A stretch of 64,000 nucleotides of DNA from Mesorhizobium erdmanii USDA 3471 (GCF_000472705.1 NZ_AXAE01000023.1:64501-128500); one strand, 5' to 3'; counted from the first letter of the stretch, positions 16,914 through 26,170 are shown. Numbers and translations: made by a program. The notes: generated by a model not told the origin, from the letters alone.

Positions 16914-18230
16914 ATGCGCAAGATAGTGACCAGCGTGATCGCTGGTATCGGCTTGGCGCTTGCCTGCGGGACATCTGTCCGCGCGCAAGACAAGGAACTC
17001 ACCATCTTATGGGCGGAATGGGATCCCGCAAACTATCTGCAGGAACTCGTCAATGACTACACGGCCGAAACCGGCGTCAAGGTCACGGTGCAGACCACGC
17101 CGTGGCCCGACTTCCAGACCAAAGCCTTCACCGAATTCAACGCGCATGGCGACGCCTACGATTTGGTCGTCGGTGACTCGCAATGGCTGGGCGCAGGTTC
17201 GACGCAAGGGCACTATGTCGACCTGACCGACTTCTTCAACAAGCACAAGCTCAACGACGTGATGGCGCCCGCGACCATCAAATACTACGCCGAATACCCA
17301 GGCGGCTCCGGCAAGTACTGGGCGATCCCGCTGGAAGGCGATGCGATCGGCTGGTCCTATCGCAAGGACTGGTTCGAGGATCCGAAGGAGAAGGAAGCCT
17401 TCAAGGCGAAATACGGCTACGACCTCGATGTTCCGAAGACCTATGCGCAACTGCGCGACATCGCCGAATTCTTCCAGCGTCCAGACCAGAAGAAGTACGG
17501 CGTCGCCATCTACACCGACAACTCCTATGACGCGATGGCGATGGGCGTCGAAAGCGCCATCTTCAGCTATGGCGGCGATCTCGGCGACTACGCAACCTAC
17601 AAGGTCGAAGGCATCACCAATTCCAAGCAGGCCGCCGCCGGCCTCGACATGTACAAGCAACTCTACAAGTTCACGCCTCCGGGCTGGGGCAAGACCTTCT
17701 TCGTGGAAGACAATCAGGCGATCACCGGCGGCCTCGCCGCAATGAGCATGAACTTCTTCGCCTTCTTCCCGCCCCTGGTGAACAAGGCCACCAACCCCTA
17801 TGCCGACGTCACCGGGTTCTTTGCCAACCCGGCCGGCCCTGACGGCAAGCGCTTCGCCGCCCTCGGTGGCCAGGGCGTCTCCGTCGTCTCGTACTCGAAG
17901 AACAAGGACGAGGCGATGAAGTTCCTCGAATGGTTCATCAAGGACGAGACCCAGAAGAAGTGGGCCGCGCTCGGCGGCTACACCTGCAGCCAGGCCGTGC
18001 TGAAGTCGGAAGCCTTCCAGAGCGCCACGCCTTACAACAAGGCGTTCTACGACACGATGTTCATGGTCAAGGACTTCTGGGCGACGCCCGAATACGCCGA
18101 AGTGCTCGATCAGCTGAACCAGAACATCTATCCGTTCGTGGTCGGCGGCAAGGGCACGGCCCAGGAAGCGCTCGACAAGACCGTCACCGACTGGAAGGCG
18201 ACGTTCACCAAGTACAATCGCTACAAGTAA
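16914..18230 (+). CDS. ABC importer binding protein, family 1 (MalE-like)
   Basis: A 438-residue secreted binding protein with a signal peptide of about 24 residues (MRKIVTSVIAGIG..., cleavage near VRAQD). The mature part begins KELTILWAEWDPANYLQ and shows family 1 features such as DLVVGDSQW and the hinge region near YWAIPLEGDAIGWSYRKDWF. The ATG at 16914 was chosen because it follows GGAGG and gives a clean signal peptide. It heads an operon with two permeases, a small membrane protein and two ATPases. Ligand unknown; the family binds oligosaccharides, polyols and glycerol derivatives. Confidence 0.92.
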   Translation: MRKIVTSVIAGIGLALACGTSVRAQDKELTILWAEWDPANYLQELVNDYTAETGVKVTVQTTPWPDFQTKAFTEFNAHGDAYDLVVGDSQWLGAGSTQGHYVDLTDFFNKHKLNDVMAPATIKYYAEYPGGSGKYWAIPLEGDAIGWSYRKDWFEDPKEKEAFKAKYGYDLDVPKTYAQLRDIAEFFQRPDQKKYGVAIYTDNSYDAMAMGVESAIFSYGGDLGDYATYKVEGITNSKQAAAGLDMYKQLYKFTPPGWGKTFFVEDNQAITGGLAAMSMNFFAFFPPLVNKATNPYADVTGFFANPAGPDGKRFAALGGQGVSVVSYSKNKDEAMKFLEWFIKDETQKKWAALGGYTCSQAVLKSEAFQSATPYNKAFYDTMFMVKDFWATPEYAEVLDQLNQNIYPFVVGGKGTAQEALDKTVTDWKATFTKYNRYK

Positions 18231-18241
18231 GCATCGCAGTC

Positions 18242-18279
18242 AGAATGCCGGAGGAGGAGGGTTCCCCTTCCGGCATTCT
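18242..18279 (+). terminator. Hairpin after binding-protein gene
   Basis: AGAATGCCGGA (18242-18252) pairs with TCCGGCATTCT (18269-18279), an 11-bp stem with a GC-rich interior, 11 bases after the binding-protein stop. No T-tract is present, so partial termination or mRNA stabilisation is likely. Confidence 0.65.
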
Positions 18280-18298
18280 CGTTTCAGGGAGATATTCG

Positions 18299-19204
18299 TT
18301 GGCTTCGGTTGCCCTTACCAATCTTGATCCTGCTTCCAGGGCCGCCGCGCGCGGCTGGTCGGATCTGACCATCCGCAACATGTTCATCATCCCGACGCTG
18401 GCCTTCCTAATCGTCTTCAACATCTTTCCGCTGATTTATTCGCTTGGCTACTCCTTCACGAACTTCGCTGCCAATCGCAGCGAGCCTTGGCAGTTCGTCG
18501 GGTTGCAGAACTATCGTGAACTGCTCAGCGACGATCACATTTGGTCGAACTTCATCATCACGGCGAAATACGTCATCGTTTCCGTGGCCGGCCAGATGAT
18601 CGTGGGTTTCGGTCTAGCGCTCCTGCTCAACCGCAGCTTTCCGATGAAGGGCCTGATAACCACGCTGCTGCTTTTGCCGATGATGATGTCGGCGGCAGTC
18701 GTCGGCTTGTTCTGGCAATTGCTGTACAGTCCGTCCTGGGGGCCTATCAACTATGCGTTCGGCCTCGGCGATTTCGCCTGGCTCTCCAATCCCGACAGTG
18801 CGCTCTACGCCGTCGCGATCACCGACATCTGGATGTGGTCGCCCTTCGTCATGCTGCTCTCGCTCGCGGGCCTCTCGGCTGTGCCGCAACATCTCTACGA
18901 GGCCGCGGCGATTGATCGCGCCGGCCGCTGGTACACCTTCACCCGCATCACCTTGCCGCTGGTTTCGCCGATCCTTTTGATCGCCTTGATCTTCCGCACC
19001 ATGGAAGCCTTCAAGACCTTCGATATCGCCTACACGATGACCACCCAGCCGACCGCTGAACTCCTTGCGATCCGTCTTTACAAGCAGGCCTTCCAGCAGT
19101 GGGACACCGGCAAGTCCTGCGCGCTCGCCTATATCGTACTGATCATGGTGCTGGCGATCACCAACCTCTACGTGAAATATCTCAACAGGGTGAAGGAACG
19201 CTAG
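18299..19204 (+). CDS. ABC importer permease (MalF-like), TTG start
   Basis: A 301-residue inner-membrane permease with six main hydrophobic segments and the family coupling loop EAAAIDRAGRWYTFTRITLP. No suitable ATG exists before the first membrane segment; the TTG at 18299, eight bases after GGGAG, gives LASVALTNLDPASR as the cytoplasmic start. A longer upstream frame runs antiparallel to the hairpin and is rejected. It pairs with the MalG-like permease encoded four bases downstream. Confidence 0.88.
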   Translation: MASVALTNLDPASRAAARGWSDLTIRNMFIIPTLAFLIVFNIFPLIYSLGYSFTNFAANRSEPWQFVGLQNYRELLSDDHIWSNFIITAKYVIVSVAGQMIVGFGLALLLNRSFPMKGLITTLLLLPMMMSAAVVGLFWQLLYSPSWGPINYAFGLGDFAWLSNPDSALYAVAITDIWMWSPFVMLLSLAGLSAVPQHLYEAAAIDRAGRWYTFTRITLPLVSPILLIALIFRTMEAFKTFDIAYTMTTQPTAELLAIRLYKQAFQQWDTGKSCALAYIVLIMVLAITNLYVKYLNRVKER

Positions 19205-19207
19205 CCG

Positions 19208-20164
19208 ATGGCCGCTGTCCGTACCACGGGCGAAGTCGCGCTCAACCGTATTGCCGTCGTCGCTGTGCTGATTGCGACGCTAATCTTCCTCGCGCCGATC
19301 TACTGGATCGCTTCGACGGCATTCAAACCGAAGGAATTGGCGGTTACCGTGCCCCCGACGGTCCTTTTCCAGCCTGAGGTGACGCCGTTCATCCGCCTCT
19401 TCACCAAGCGCGTACAGATGCAGAAGCCCGTCGACCCGCAGGTATACGAGGCTGCGCCGTGGTGGGAAAAGCGCGTCTACGACGGCGGTGAGCGTGTGCT
19501 CAAGGTCGGCAACGACGTGCAACTTTCGCAATATCCCAACCGGTTCATGAACAGCCTTATCGTGGCGGTTATCAGCACAGTGCTTGCCGTCGGAATGGGG
19601 ACATTCACCGCCTACGGCTTCTCGCGCTTCAAGATGGCGGGTGAAGCGGACCTTCTCTTCTTTATTCTGTCGACGCGCATGCTGCCGCCGGTGGTGGTCG
19701 CCATTCCGATGTTCCTGATGTACCGGATAGTCGGACTCAACGATTCGCATATCGGCCTGATCATCCTCTACGTCGCCTTCAACCTGTCCTTCTCGGTCTG
19801 GCTGATGAAGGGCTTCATGGACGAGATTCCGAAGGAGTACGAAGAGGCGGCGCTCGTCGACGGTTACACGCGCATGCAGGCCTTCTTCAAAATCGTGCTT
19901 CCGGAAGCCGCAACCGGCATCGCCGCCACTGCTGTGTTCTGCTTCATCACGGCGTGGAACGAATATGCCTTCGCGTTGATCATGACCAATCGCCGTGCGC
20001 AGACGGCACCGCCCTTCATCCCGTCTCAGATCGGCTCCGGCCTGCCCGACTGGACCACGATCGCGGCGGGAACCTTCCTGTTTCTGCTGCCGGTCGCCAT
20101 CTTCACCTTCCTGCTCCGCAATCATCTGTTGCGCGGCATGTCCTTCGGAGCGATCCGCAAATGA
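19208..20164 (+). CDS. ABC importer permease (MalG-like)
   Basis: A 318-residue permease with N-terminal membrane segment and C-terminal coupling loop EEAALVDGYTRMQAFFKIVLP. Between the first and second membrane segments it carries a longer periplasmic loop (about residues 55-105, rich in charged residues) than standard MalG proteins. It overlaps the next gene by four bases (ATGA). Confidence 0.92.
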   Translation: MAAVRTTGEVALNRIAVVAVLIATLIFLAPIYWIASTAFKPKELAVTVPPTVLFQPEVTPFIRLFTKRVQMQKPVDPQVYEAAPWWEKRVYDGGERVLKVGNDVQLSQYPNRFMNSLIVAVISTVLAVGMGTFTAYGFSRFKMAGEADLLFFILSTRMLPPVVVAIPMFLMYRIVGLNDSHIGLIILYVAFNLSFSVWLMKGFMDEIPKEYEEAALVDGYTRMQAFFKIVLPEAATGIAATAVFCFITAWNEYAFALIMTNRRAQTAPPFIPSQIGSGLPDWTTIAAGTFLFLLPVAIFTFLLRNHLLRGMSFGAIRK

Positions 20165-20385
20165 GCTTTCGCGCCATCAATCAGAAATATCTGGAGCCCG
20201 GTTCGCAGGTGCTCATGGTGCTCGGCATCGTAGCGCTCTGCCAGCCGTGGAACATGCTGCTGCACACATATGGCCTGACCATCATCCTGATCGGGTTGAT
20301 CGGCTTCAACATCACCTCGAAGATCGCGCCTGAGCAAGAGGCCGGCACCGGCCACGCCGCGCGAAATCCGGGAGCACAGCATTGA
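20161..20385 (+). CDS. Small two-helix membrane protein in ABC importer operon
   Basis: A 74-residue protein starting in an ATGA overlap with the permease gene and ending in a TTGA overlap with the ATPase gene. It has two hydrophobic segments (about residues 17-33 and 36-52) and a hydrophilic, Glu/Gly-rich C-terminal tail. I do not recognise the family. The tight double overlap makes it a real gene and an accessory subunit of the importer; the glycerol importer GlpVPQST also encodes a small membrane protein beside two ATPases, but the sequence here does not obviously belong to that protein's family (DUF2160). Confidence 0.8.
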   Translation: MSFRAINQKYLEPGSQVLMVLGIVALCQPWNMLLHTYGLTIILIGLIGFNITSKIAPEQEAGTGHAARNPGAQH

Positions 20386-21485
20386 CCCAGATCGAGCTTC
20401 GCGGCGTCCAGAAATTCTTCGGCGCCGTCCAGGTCATCAAGGACCTCAACCTCAAGATATCAGACAACGAGTTCATCGTGCTGCTTGGCCAATCGGGCTG
20501 CGGCAAGACGACGACGTTGCGCGCCATCGCCGGGCTGGAGACGATCGACGAGGGTGACATCCTCATCGACGGCAAGCCGGTCCAGCATCTGAAGGCCGCC
20601 GACCGCGACATCGCCATGGTGTTCCAGTCGTTCTCGCTCTACCCGCATATGAGCGTTTACGAGAACATCGCCTTCCCCTTGCGCGCCACGCGCAAGAGCA
20701 AGGCGGAGATCGACAGCGAGGTGCGCTCGGTCGCCAAGACGCTGCAGATATCGGATCTGCTTGGCAAGAAGCCGTCGGCGCTGTCGGGCGGCGACATGCA
20801 GCGCGTCGCCATCGGCCGGGCGCTGGTGCGGCGTCCCAAGGCGATGCTGATGGACGAGCCGATCGGCGCGCTCGACGCCAAGCTGCGGGAGGAGATGCGG
20901 GCAGAGATCAAGCGGCTGCATATCAAGCAGGGCTCTACCACCATCTATGTCACGCATGACCAGATCGAGGCGATGAGCCTCGCCGACCGCATCGTCATCA
21001 TGCACGAAGGCGTGCTGCAGCAGGTGGGCACGCCGGACGAGGTCTATTCGCGCCCGGCCAATCTGTTCGTGGCGCAATTCGTCGGCAGCCCGGTGATGAA
21101 TGTCACTGATGCGGCGGTGGCCGAGAAAGCCTCGTCCGTATCGGTGACCGTCGGCGACGCGGCCACCGGCTTCGAGTTCCCAAGCACGTTGCTGTCAAAA
21201 CTCAACGTCCACGCCGGCGGCGGGCTTGCGCTCGGCATACGGCCGGAGGGCGTGCTCATTCGCCGTGAGGCGGCCGACGGGTTCATGGCCGTCGAAACGC
21301 AAATCGTCGAACCGCTCGGCTCCTTCGATATCGTCGATCTGAAAGTGGGTTCCAACATGCTGCGGGCCCGCACCAAGAGCGGCTTCATCTCAGGTCCCGG
21401 CGAGAAGGTTTTCGCCAGGATCGATCCGACGCAGGCGCATTTCTTCGACAAGGCAAGCGGCAAGTCGCTGGAAGTGAGATTGTGA
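20382..21485 (+). CDS. ABC importer ATPase 1 (MalK/UgpC-like), TTG start
   Basis: A 367-residue ATPase. Walker A is GQSGCGKTT, the signature is LSGGDMQR rather than LSGGQQQR, Walker B is MLMDEPIGALDAK, and the switch is VTHDQ. Residues beyond about 240 form the regulatory OB-type domain typical of MalK. The start is a TTG (20382) overlapping the previous stop. With the second, different ATPase downstream, it probably makes a heterodimer. Confidence 0.92.
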   Translation: MTQIELRGVQKFFGAVQVIKDLNLKISDNEFIVLLGQSGCGKTTTLRAIAGLETIDEGDILIDGKPVQHLKAADRDIAMVFQSFSLYPHMSVYENIAFPLRATRKSKAEIDSEVRSVAKTLQISDLLGKKPSALSGGDMQRVAIGRALVRRPKAMLMDEPIGALDAKLREEMRAEIKRLHIKQGSTTIYVTHDQIEAMSLADRIVIMHEGVLQQVGTPDEVYSRPANLFVAQFVGSPVMNVTDAAVAEKASSVSVTVGDAATGFEFPSTLLSKLNVHAGGGLALGIRPEGVLIRREAADGFMAVETQIVEPLGSFDIVDLKVGSNMLRARTKSGFISGPGEKVFARIDPTQAHFFDKASGKSLEVRL

Positions 21486-21591
21486 TGGTCGAAGGACAGG
21501 AAAGGCCAACGATTTGGCCTTTCGAACCTTTGAACGCCCGGAGCCATAGCGGAGGGCAGGCGCCCTCGAAAAAGAAATCGAGACGGTAGAC

Positions 21592-22677
21592 ATGGCCCAT
21601 ATCCAGCTCAAGAACATCTCGAAGACATTTGGCAACCACACGGCCTTGACCGGGCTCGATCTCGACATCGCCGATGGCGAGTTCTTCGTGCTGCTCGGCG
21701 AGACAGGCGCCGGCAAGACGACGACGCTGCGGCTGATCGCGGGCCTCGAGAAGCCCAGTGAGGGGCAGGTCCTGATCGACGGCGTCGATGTTGCCGACTG
21801 GGGCGCTGCCGAACGCGACGTGGCGCTGGTGCTGCAACAATATTCGCTCTATCCGCGCTATACGGTGCGGGAGAACCTCGAATTCCCGCTGAAGCCGAAG
21901 ATCCGCCGGTTGCCCGACGCCGAGATCAAGGACCGCGTCGACCGCGCCGCCCGCACGCTGCGAATCGAGCATCTGCTTGACCGCAAGACAGACCGGCTAT
22001 CGGGCGGCGAGATGCAGCGCGTCTCCATCGGCCGCGCCATCGTGCGCAAGCCGCGCGTGTTCCTGATGGACGAGCCACTGTCGGCCCTTGACGCCAAGCT
22101 GCGCGAGGCGCTGCGGACGGAACTGAAGAACCTGCAGATCCAACTCGGTGCCACCTTCCTGTTCGTCACCCACGACCAGATCGAGGCAATGTCGATGGGA
22201 GACAAGGTAGGCGTCTTGAACCACGGCCGCATCGTGCAGACCGGCACGCCGCACGAGATCTACAACAATCCGCGCGACACCTATGTGGCGAGCTTCGTAG
22301 GCTCGCCGCCGATGAACCTCATCGACGGCAAGGTGGTGAACGGCCGCGCGGTGATGGCGCCGCTGAATTTCGAACTGCCCTTTTCAGGGAGAGCCGGGAC
22401 GGGTGGTGCGACCGACGGTCGCCCGCTCGTCTTCGGCATCCGCCCGGAGGATGTCTATCTGGAAAGCGGCGCGCCGGTCGAGGCGCGCGTCCATGATGTC
22501 GAGAACCATGGCGTGGAAAAGATCCTGACGCTGCGGGTCGGCGATACGACACTGCGCGCCACTGTGCCGGCCAGGACCGATGTCGCGATCGAACAGCCGG
22601 TGCGCTTTGCCTGGAACCCGGACAAGGTGGTGCTGTTCGACAAGGGCAGTGGTGTCAGCTTGCGGCACGCGTCATGA
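21592..22677 (+). CDS. ABC importer ATPase 2 (MalK/UgpC-like)
   Basis: A 361-residue ATPase with Walker A GETGAGKTT, signature LSGGEMQR, Walker B FLMDEPLSALDAK and VTHDQ. It differs from its partner in the P-loop and in the segment before the signature but has an equally complete set of motifs, so both sites should hydrolyse ATP. Two distinct full-length ATPases in one importer operon are also known from the rhizobial glycerol transporter. A 106-base gap separates it from ATPase 1. Confidence 0.92.
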   Translation: MAHIQLKNISKTFGNHTALTGLDLDIADGEFFVLLGETGAGKTTTLRLIAGLEKPSEGQVLIDGVDVADWGAAERDVALVLQQYSLYPRYTVRENLEFPLKPKIRRLPDAEIKDRVDRAARTLRIEHLLDRKTDRLSGGEMQRVSIGRAIVRKPRVFLMDEPLSALDAKLREALRTELKNLQIQLGATFLFVTHDQIEAMSMGDKVGVLNHGRIVQTGTPHEIYNNPRDTYVASFVGSPPMNLIDGKVVNGRAVMAPLNFELPFSGRAGTGGATDGRPLVFGIRPEDVYLESGAPVEARVHDVENHGVEKILTLRVGDTTLRATVPARTDVAIEQPVRFAWNPDKVVLFDKGSGVSLRHAS

Positions 22678-22689
22678 CCGCCCCCGCGC

Positions 22690-23121
22690 TTATTTCGGCA
22701 GGTAGGTCTCGTAGGGCGTGTCGTTGATCAGCAGGATCACGCACTCCGTGTCGGACAGGCAAGCGTCGTCATGCATCTCATTAGCCTTTTGGGTCCAGTA
22801 GGATCCCGGAGGCAACTCCACCTTGGTTGCTTCGCCACCTGCCATCTGCCAATGCGCCCATAGACCCTGGATAACCACGGCGCGATAGTCGGCTGTATGC
22901 GCGTGAACAGGCGCCCGCCATTTGCCTGGAACTTTCAGCAACGTTCCCGCCGGGCCCGTGGCCCGTTCTCCCCAAAGTGGTCCAAGGCGCTGTGGCTGGT
23001 CCGGTGCTTCGGAAACATAGGGAATCTTGCTGGCCGGCAGGTAGCTGTCCTCCAGGGCAAAGGCGCGCCCGGGGACGACGAGCATGGTGGCGACCGCCAG
23101 GACCTTCAGATGATTCATCAT
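22690..23121 (-). CDS. Secreted cupin-like protein (DUF4437 type)
   Basis: A 143-residue protein with a signal peptide (about residues 1-22, VLAVATMLVVPGRAFA). The rest is cupin-like: a HAHTADYRAVVIQG metal-type motif (about 75-88), then LPPGSYWTQKANEMHDDACL, with two cysteines (DACLSDTEC) near the end. I place it in the DUF4437 group of exported cupins of unknown function. The start is one of two adjacent ATGs (23116-23121) after GGAGAG. It follows the AraC gene on the same strand. Confidence 0.75.
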   Translation of the reverse strand: MMNHLKVLAVATMLVVPGRAFALEDSYLPASKIPYVSEAPDQPQRLGPLWGERATGPAGTLLKVPGKWRAPVHAHTADYRAVVIQGLWAHWQMAGGEATKVELPPGSYWTQKANEMHDDACLSDTECVILLINDTPYETYLPK

Positions 23122-23271
23122 GAATTCTCTCCTTGAGACGACGTGCCGCCGGCCCCTCATTGCTGACAACGGCAGGCTATTGCATGCAGTCGACCCTGCA
23201 ATGACATTGCGTCCGGAAGACGTGGCAATTCATCCAGATCCGGCAAGTACCTCTGCAAGCCTGGGATGGCC

Positions 23272-24243
23272 TCAGCGTTCTTCGGAGGCGCCGTCGACCG
23301 GGCGCAAATGGCTGGGCGCCTTGCCGACGATCCGCTTGAACGCGCGGCTGAACGATGCTTCGGACTCGTAGCCCAGTCTGGCGGCCACCACCGATACGCG
23401 CATTCGGTCTTCGATCAGCCACCGTCGCGCCTGGTGCATGCGCACGCTGGCGACATATCGGGCCGGTGTCTCGCCGACGACGGCGGTGAACCGTCCGGCG
23501 AAGGCCGAACGCGAGGCTCCCATTTCGCGGGCGAGGGATTCGACGGTCCAGTTCCTGTCGGGCTGGCGATGAATAGCCACCAGCACGCGGCCGACGTCCC
23601 GATCCCTGATCGCCGCGGTCCAGCCGGTGGTGCCGCCGCCACCGTTCTCTACCCAAGAGCGGATGATGCTTGCGGCCAACACGTCTGCCAGCCGCGCCAG
23701 CATGCCGCCGGCGCCAGCGCGATTGCTGGTCACTTCGCTGGCCATGGCGTCCAGAAGGTGCGGAATGCCCGGCTCACCCGTCATCAATTCCCGCGCGCGC
23801 ATCATTGCCGGCATCATGGCGAGCACAGGATGCGATCCACCCAGATCGAAGCGCATACTGCCGCAAAACAGCAGGGTTTTCTGGCCATCGCCGCCGTTCG
23901 AGACGTCATAGACGTTGTCCTCCAACGGCTTGACGCTGTAGCTCTCGATCGGCACGGCAGGGACGCCCGGCGCGCTGGCGAGACTGTGCTCGGCGCCGCG
24001 TGGCAACAGGAGCGCATCGCCGGCCTTCAGCTCCAGCCATTGCCTAGATGGCGAAAACAGCCAGCATCCATGCCGGCCGATGAAGTGAAACCGCGCCGCC
24101 GCCTGGGCTGGAAAGAACACGGCCCACGGCTCGCCAAGTTCGCAGCGGCCGTAATCGACGCCGTCAAGCCGTAATCCACGCAGCATTTCGGTCAGCGGAC
24201 CGTCCGAAGCCGGCAAGACACTCTCGGATGACGTGAAATCCAT
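23272..24243 (-). CDS. AraC-family transcriptional regulator with N-terminal cupin
   Basis: A 323-residue regulator. The N-terminal half is a cupin_6-type sensing domain (about 10-200; WLELKAGDALLLPRGAEHSL), and the C-terminal ~100 residues contain the double helix-turn-helix, ending ISVVAARLGYES-like (VSVVAARLGYESEASFSRAFKRI). This group often represses or activates adjacent redox genes. The decayed copy at 24315-24480 shows that the locus once had two such regulators. Confidence 0.9.
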   Translation of the reverse strand: MDFTSSESVLPASDGPLTEMLRGLRLDGVDYGRCELGEPWAVFFPAQAAARFHFIGRHGCWLFSPSRQWLELKAGDALLLPRGAEHSLASAPGVPAVPIESYSVKPLEDNVYDVSNGGDGQKTLLFCGSMRFDLGGSHPVLAMMPAMMRARELMTGEPGIPHLLDAMASEVTSNRAGAGGMLARLADVLAASIIRSWVENGGGGTTGWTAAIRDRDVGRVLVAIHRQPDRNWTVESLAREMGASRSAFAGRFTAVVGETPARYVASVRMHQARRWLIEDRMRVSVVAARLGYESEASFSRAFKRIVGKAPSHLRPVDGASEER

Positions 24244-24314
24244 ACCGGTTTTCTAGCGTGGAATCGCCGGTCAGTCACGGCCAGGACGCGTTACCCGGCC
24301 TGGCCGATGTCGGC

Positions 24315-24480
24315 CTATTCCTCGGCGCGCAGATTGCTGGGCGGCGAGCCGATGACGCGCTTGAAGGCGCGGCTGAAGGCGGCATCCGATTCATAGCCGA
24401 GGCGCGCGGCAACGACCGAAATCTCGCTCCACCGTCACTTCGCGCGCCATGGACTCCAGCAGGTGTGGAAGGCCGGGCTC
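24315..24480 (-). pseudogene. AraC-family regulator remnant with internal deletion
   Basis: Reading the minus strand, about 24315-24428 encodes ISVVAARLGYESDAAFSRAF and then KRVIGSPPSNLRAEE followed by TAG (24315-24317), the C-terminus of an AraC protein closely similar to the intact gene next door. Immediately upstream (about 24435-24480) is EPGLPHLLESMAREVT, which matches GEPGIPHLLDAMASEVT from the middle of the intact protein. The roughly 100 residues that should separate these two pieces, and the N-terminal half, are missing. This is a deletion-bearing duplicate, not a working gene. Confidence 0.75.
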
Positions 24481-24585
24481 GTAGGCTTCTGCTCGCTTCG
24501 TGCCCGGCTTAGCACTTGGCGACTTCCGGGCAACGTCGGCGGCGATGGCGATGCGGCTGATGCCGCGCGCTCGGCCCGGGAACCA

Positions 24586-25194
24586 TCATGGTCCCCCGGC
24601 CGTCGCCGTCGTGACGGCGGCGACGAAGCGGTCGAGACTATCATCGACATAGACGGCCACCGCGATCGTCGGATCGAAACTCCACCACAGCAACGATCCC
24701 TGCCAATGCGACGCCATCAGGAGGCCGATATCAGGTGGCGAGTTCGGCGTTCGCGCGAAGCAAGCCGCGATTGCATTGCACAGGGTTGTCTTCCAGGCCG
24801 CGCCGCGCGCCCTGAGCAGCGGATCACGCAGATCTTCGCGCAGAACGAGCAGACCTTCGGCATAAGATTCGATGCCGCCATAGCTTTGCGACAGCGCGAC
24901 CAGCAATTCGATCGCACCAGCCGGAGTTTTGGCGACGCTGGCCGCCAGCGTCCTGGTCTTGTCGTCAAGATCATCCCAGGCATGCAGCAGGGTCCGCTGC
25001 TTCAACCGCGCCTTGTTGCCAAAGCGCTGCACCAGGGTTGCACCGGAGAGGCCACAGGTTCTTGCGAGGCGCTCGAAGGTGAGCGCCTCGGGGCCATGCT
25101 CGTGGATCAATCGCAAGGCAGCTTCCAGCACCTGCTCATCGGACTGCGTTTTGGGTCGGGTCACCTTGACATCCTGATATAACCGAATGATCAT
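24586..25194 (-). CDS. TetR-family transcriptional regulator
   Basis: A 202-residue regulator with TetR helix-turn-helix around residues 38-60 (LTFERLARTCGLSGATLVQRFGNK). The divergent neighbour is an SDR oxidoreductase whose start is 67 bases away. AATGATCATT (25186-25195), a perfect palindrome, overlaps its start codon and could be the shared operator. A downstream GTG (residue 11) is an alternative start. Likely target: the SDR gene and itself. Confidence 0.87.
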   Translation of the reverse strand: MIIRLYQDVKVTRPKTQSDEQVLEAALRLIHEHGPEALTFERLARTCGLSGATLVQRFGNKARLKQRTLLHAWDDLDDKTRTLAASVAKTPAGAIELLVALSQSYGGIESYAEGLLVLREDLRDPLLRARGAAWKTTLCNAIAACFARTPNSPPDIGLLMASHWQGSLLWWSFDPTIAVAVYVDDSLDRFVAAVTTATAGGP

Positions 25195-25261
25195 TTATAT
25201 ATGATGCGAGTGACGCAAGCCAGCTCGGATTTCATCGATGGTGCCGTTTTGGGAGAGTTCA

Positions 25262-26170
25262 ATGACGTTGCAAGGAAAAGTTGCCCTGGTCGCCGGCGGA
25301 ACACGAGGCGCCGGCCGCGGCATAGCGGTCGAGCTCGGCGCCGCCGGCGCCACGGTCTATGTCACGGGACGGAGCACGCGTGCCCAGCAATCCGAATACG
25401 CCCGGCCCGAAACCATCGAGGAGACGGCGGAAATGGTCACGGCGAACGGTGGCACGGGCATCGCCGTCCAGGTCGACCATCTTGTGCCTGACGACGTGCG
25501 GAGTCTGGTCGAGCGCATCCGTGCCGAGCAGGGCCATCTCGACATCCTCGTCAACGATATCTGGGGCGGTGAAAAGCTGTTCGAATGGGACAAGCCGGTC
25601 TGGGAGCACAATCTGGAGAATGGTTTGCGCATGCTGCGTCTGGCCATCGATACGCATCTGATCACCGCTCATCATGCGCTGCCCCTCATGATCAGGCAGC
25701 CGGGCGCACTGCTGGTCGAAGTCACGGATGGCACCGCCGAATACAATGCCGAGCACTACCGCCTGTCGCCCTTCTACGACCTTGCCAAGGTCGCGGTGAA
25801 CCGCATGGCGTGGGCTCACGCAAAGGACCTGGCGAAACACGATGCCACGTCCGTCTCGCTGACGCCCGGCTGGATGCGCTCGGAAATAATGCTGGATACT
25901 TTTGGAGTGCGCGAGGAGAATTGGCGCGATGCTACGACAACGGTACCGCATTTCGTGATTTCGGAGACGCCGCGCTTTGTTGGGCGCGCGGTTGCCGCGC
26001 TGGCGGCGGACACGGGTCGCTCGCGATGGAACGGCCAGTCCCTGTCCAGCGGCGGACTGGCGCAGGTCTATGGCTTTAGCGATCTCGACGGTTCGCGGCC
26101 CGATGCCTGGCGCTACGTGCCGGAGGTGCAGGACGCCGGCAAGCCCGCCGACGCGACGGGTTACCGGTAA
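25262..26170 (+). CDS. Short-chain dehydrogenase/reductase
   Basis: A 302-residue SDR enzyme with the cofactor motif GGTRGAGRG (12-20), a variant of TGxxxGxG, and the active-site YDLAK (Tyr and Lys, near residue 170). The usual serine before the tyrosine is not obvious: the segment reads VTDGTAEY. The ATG at 25262 follows GGGAGAG; an earlier in-frame ATG at 25238 lacks a ribosome-binding site. Controlled probably by the divergent TetR gene. Substrate unknown. Confidence 0.88.
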   Translation: MTLQGKVALVAGGTRGAGRGIAVELGAAGATVYVTGRSTRAQQSEYARPETIEETAEMVTANGGTGIAVQVDHLVPDDVRSLVERIRAEQGHLDILVNDIWGGEKLFEWDKPVWEHNLENGLRMLRLAIDTHLITAHHALPLMIRQPGALLVEVTDGTAEYNAEHYRLSPFYDLAKVAVNRMAWAHAKDLAKHDATSVSLTPGWMRSEIMLDTFGVREENWRDATTTVPHFVISETPRFVGRAVAALAADTGRSRWNGQSLSSGGLAQVYGFSDLDGSRPDAWRYVPEVQDAGKPADATGYR

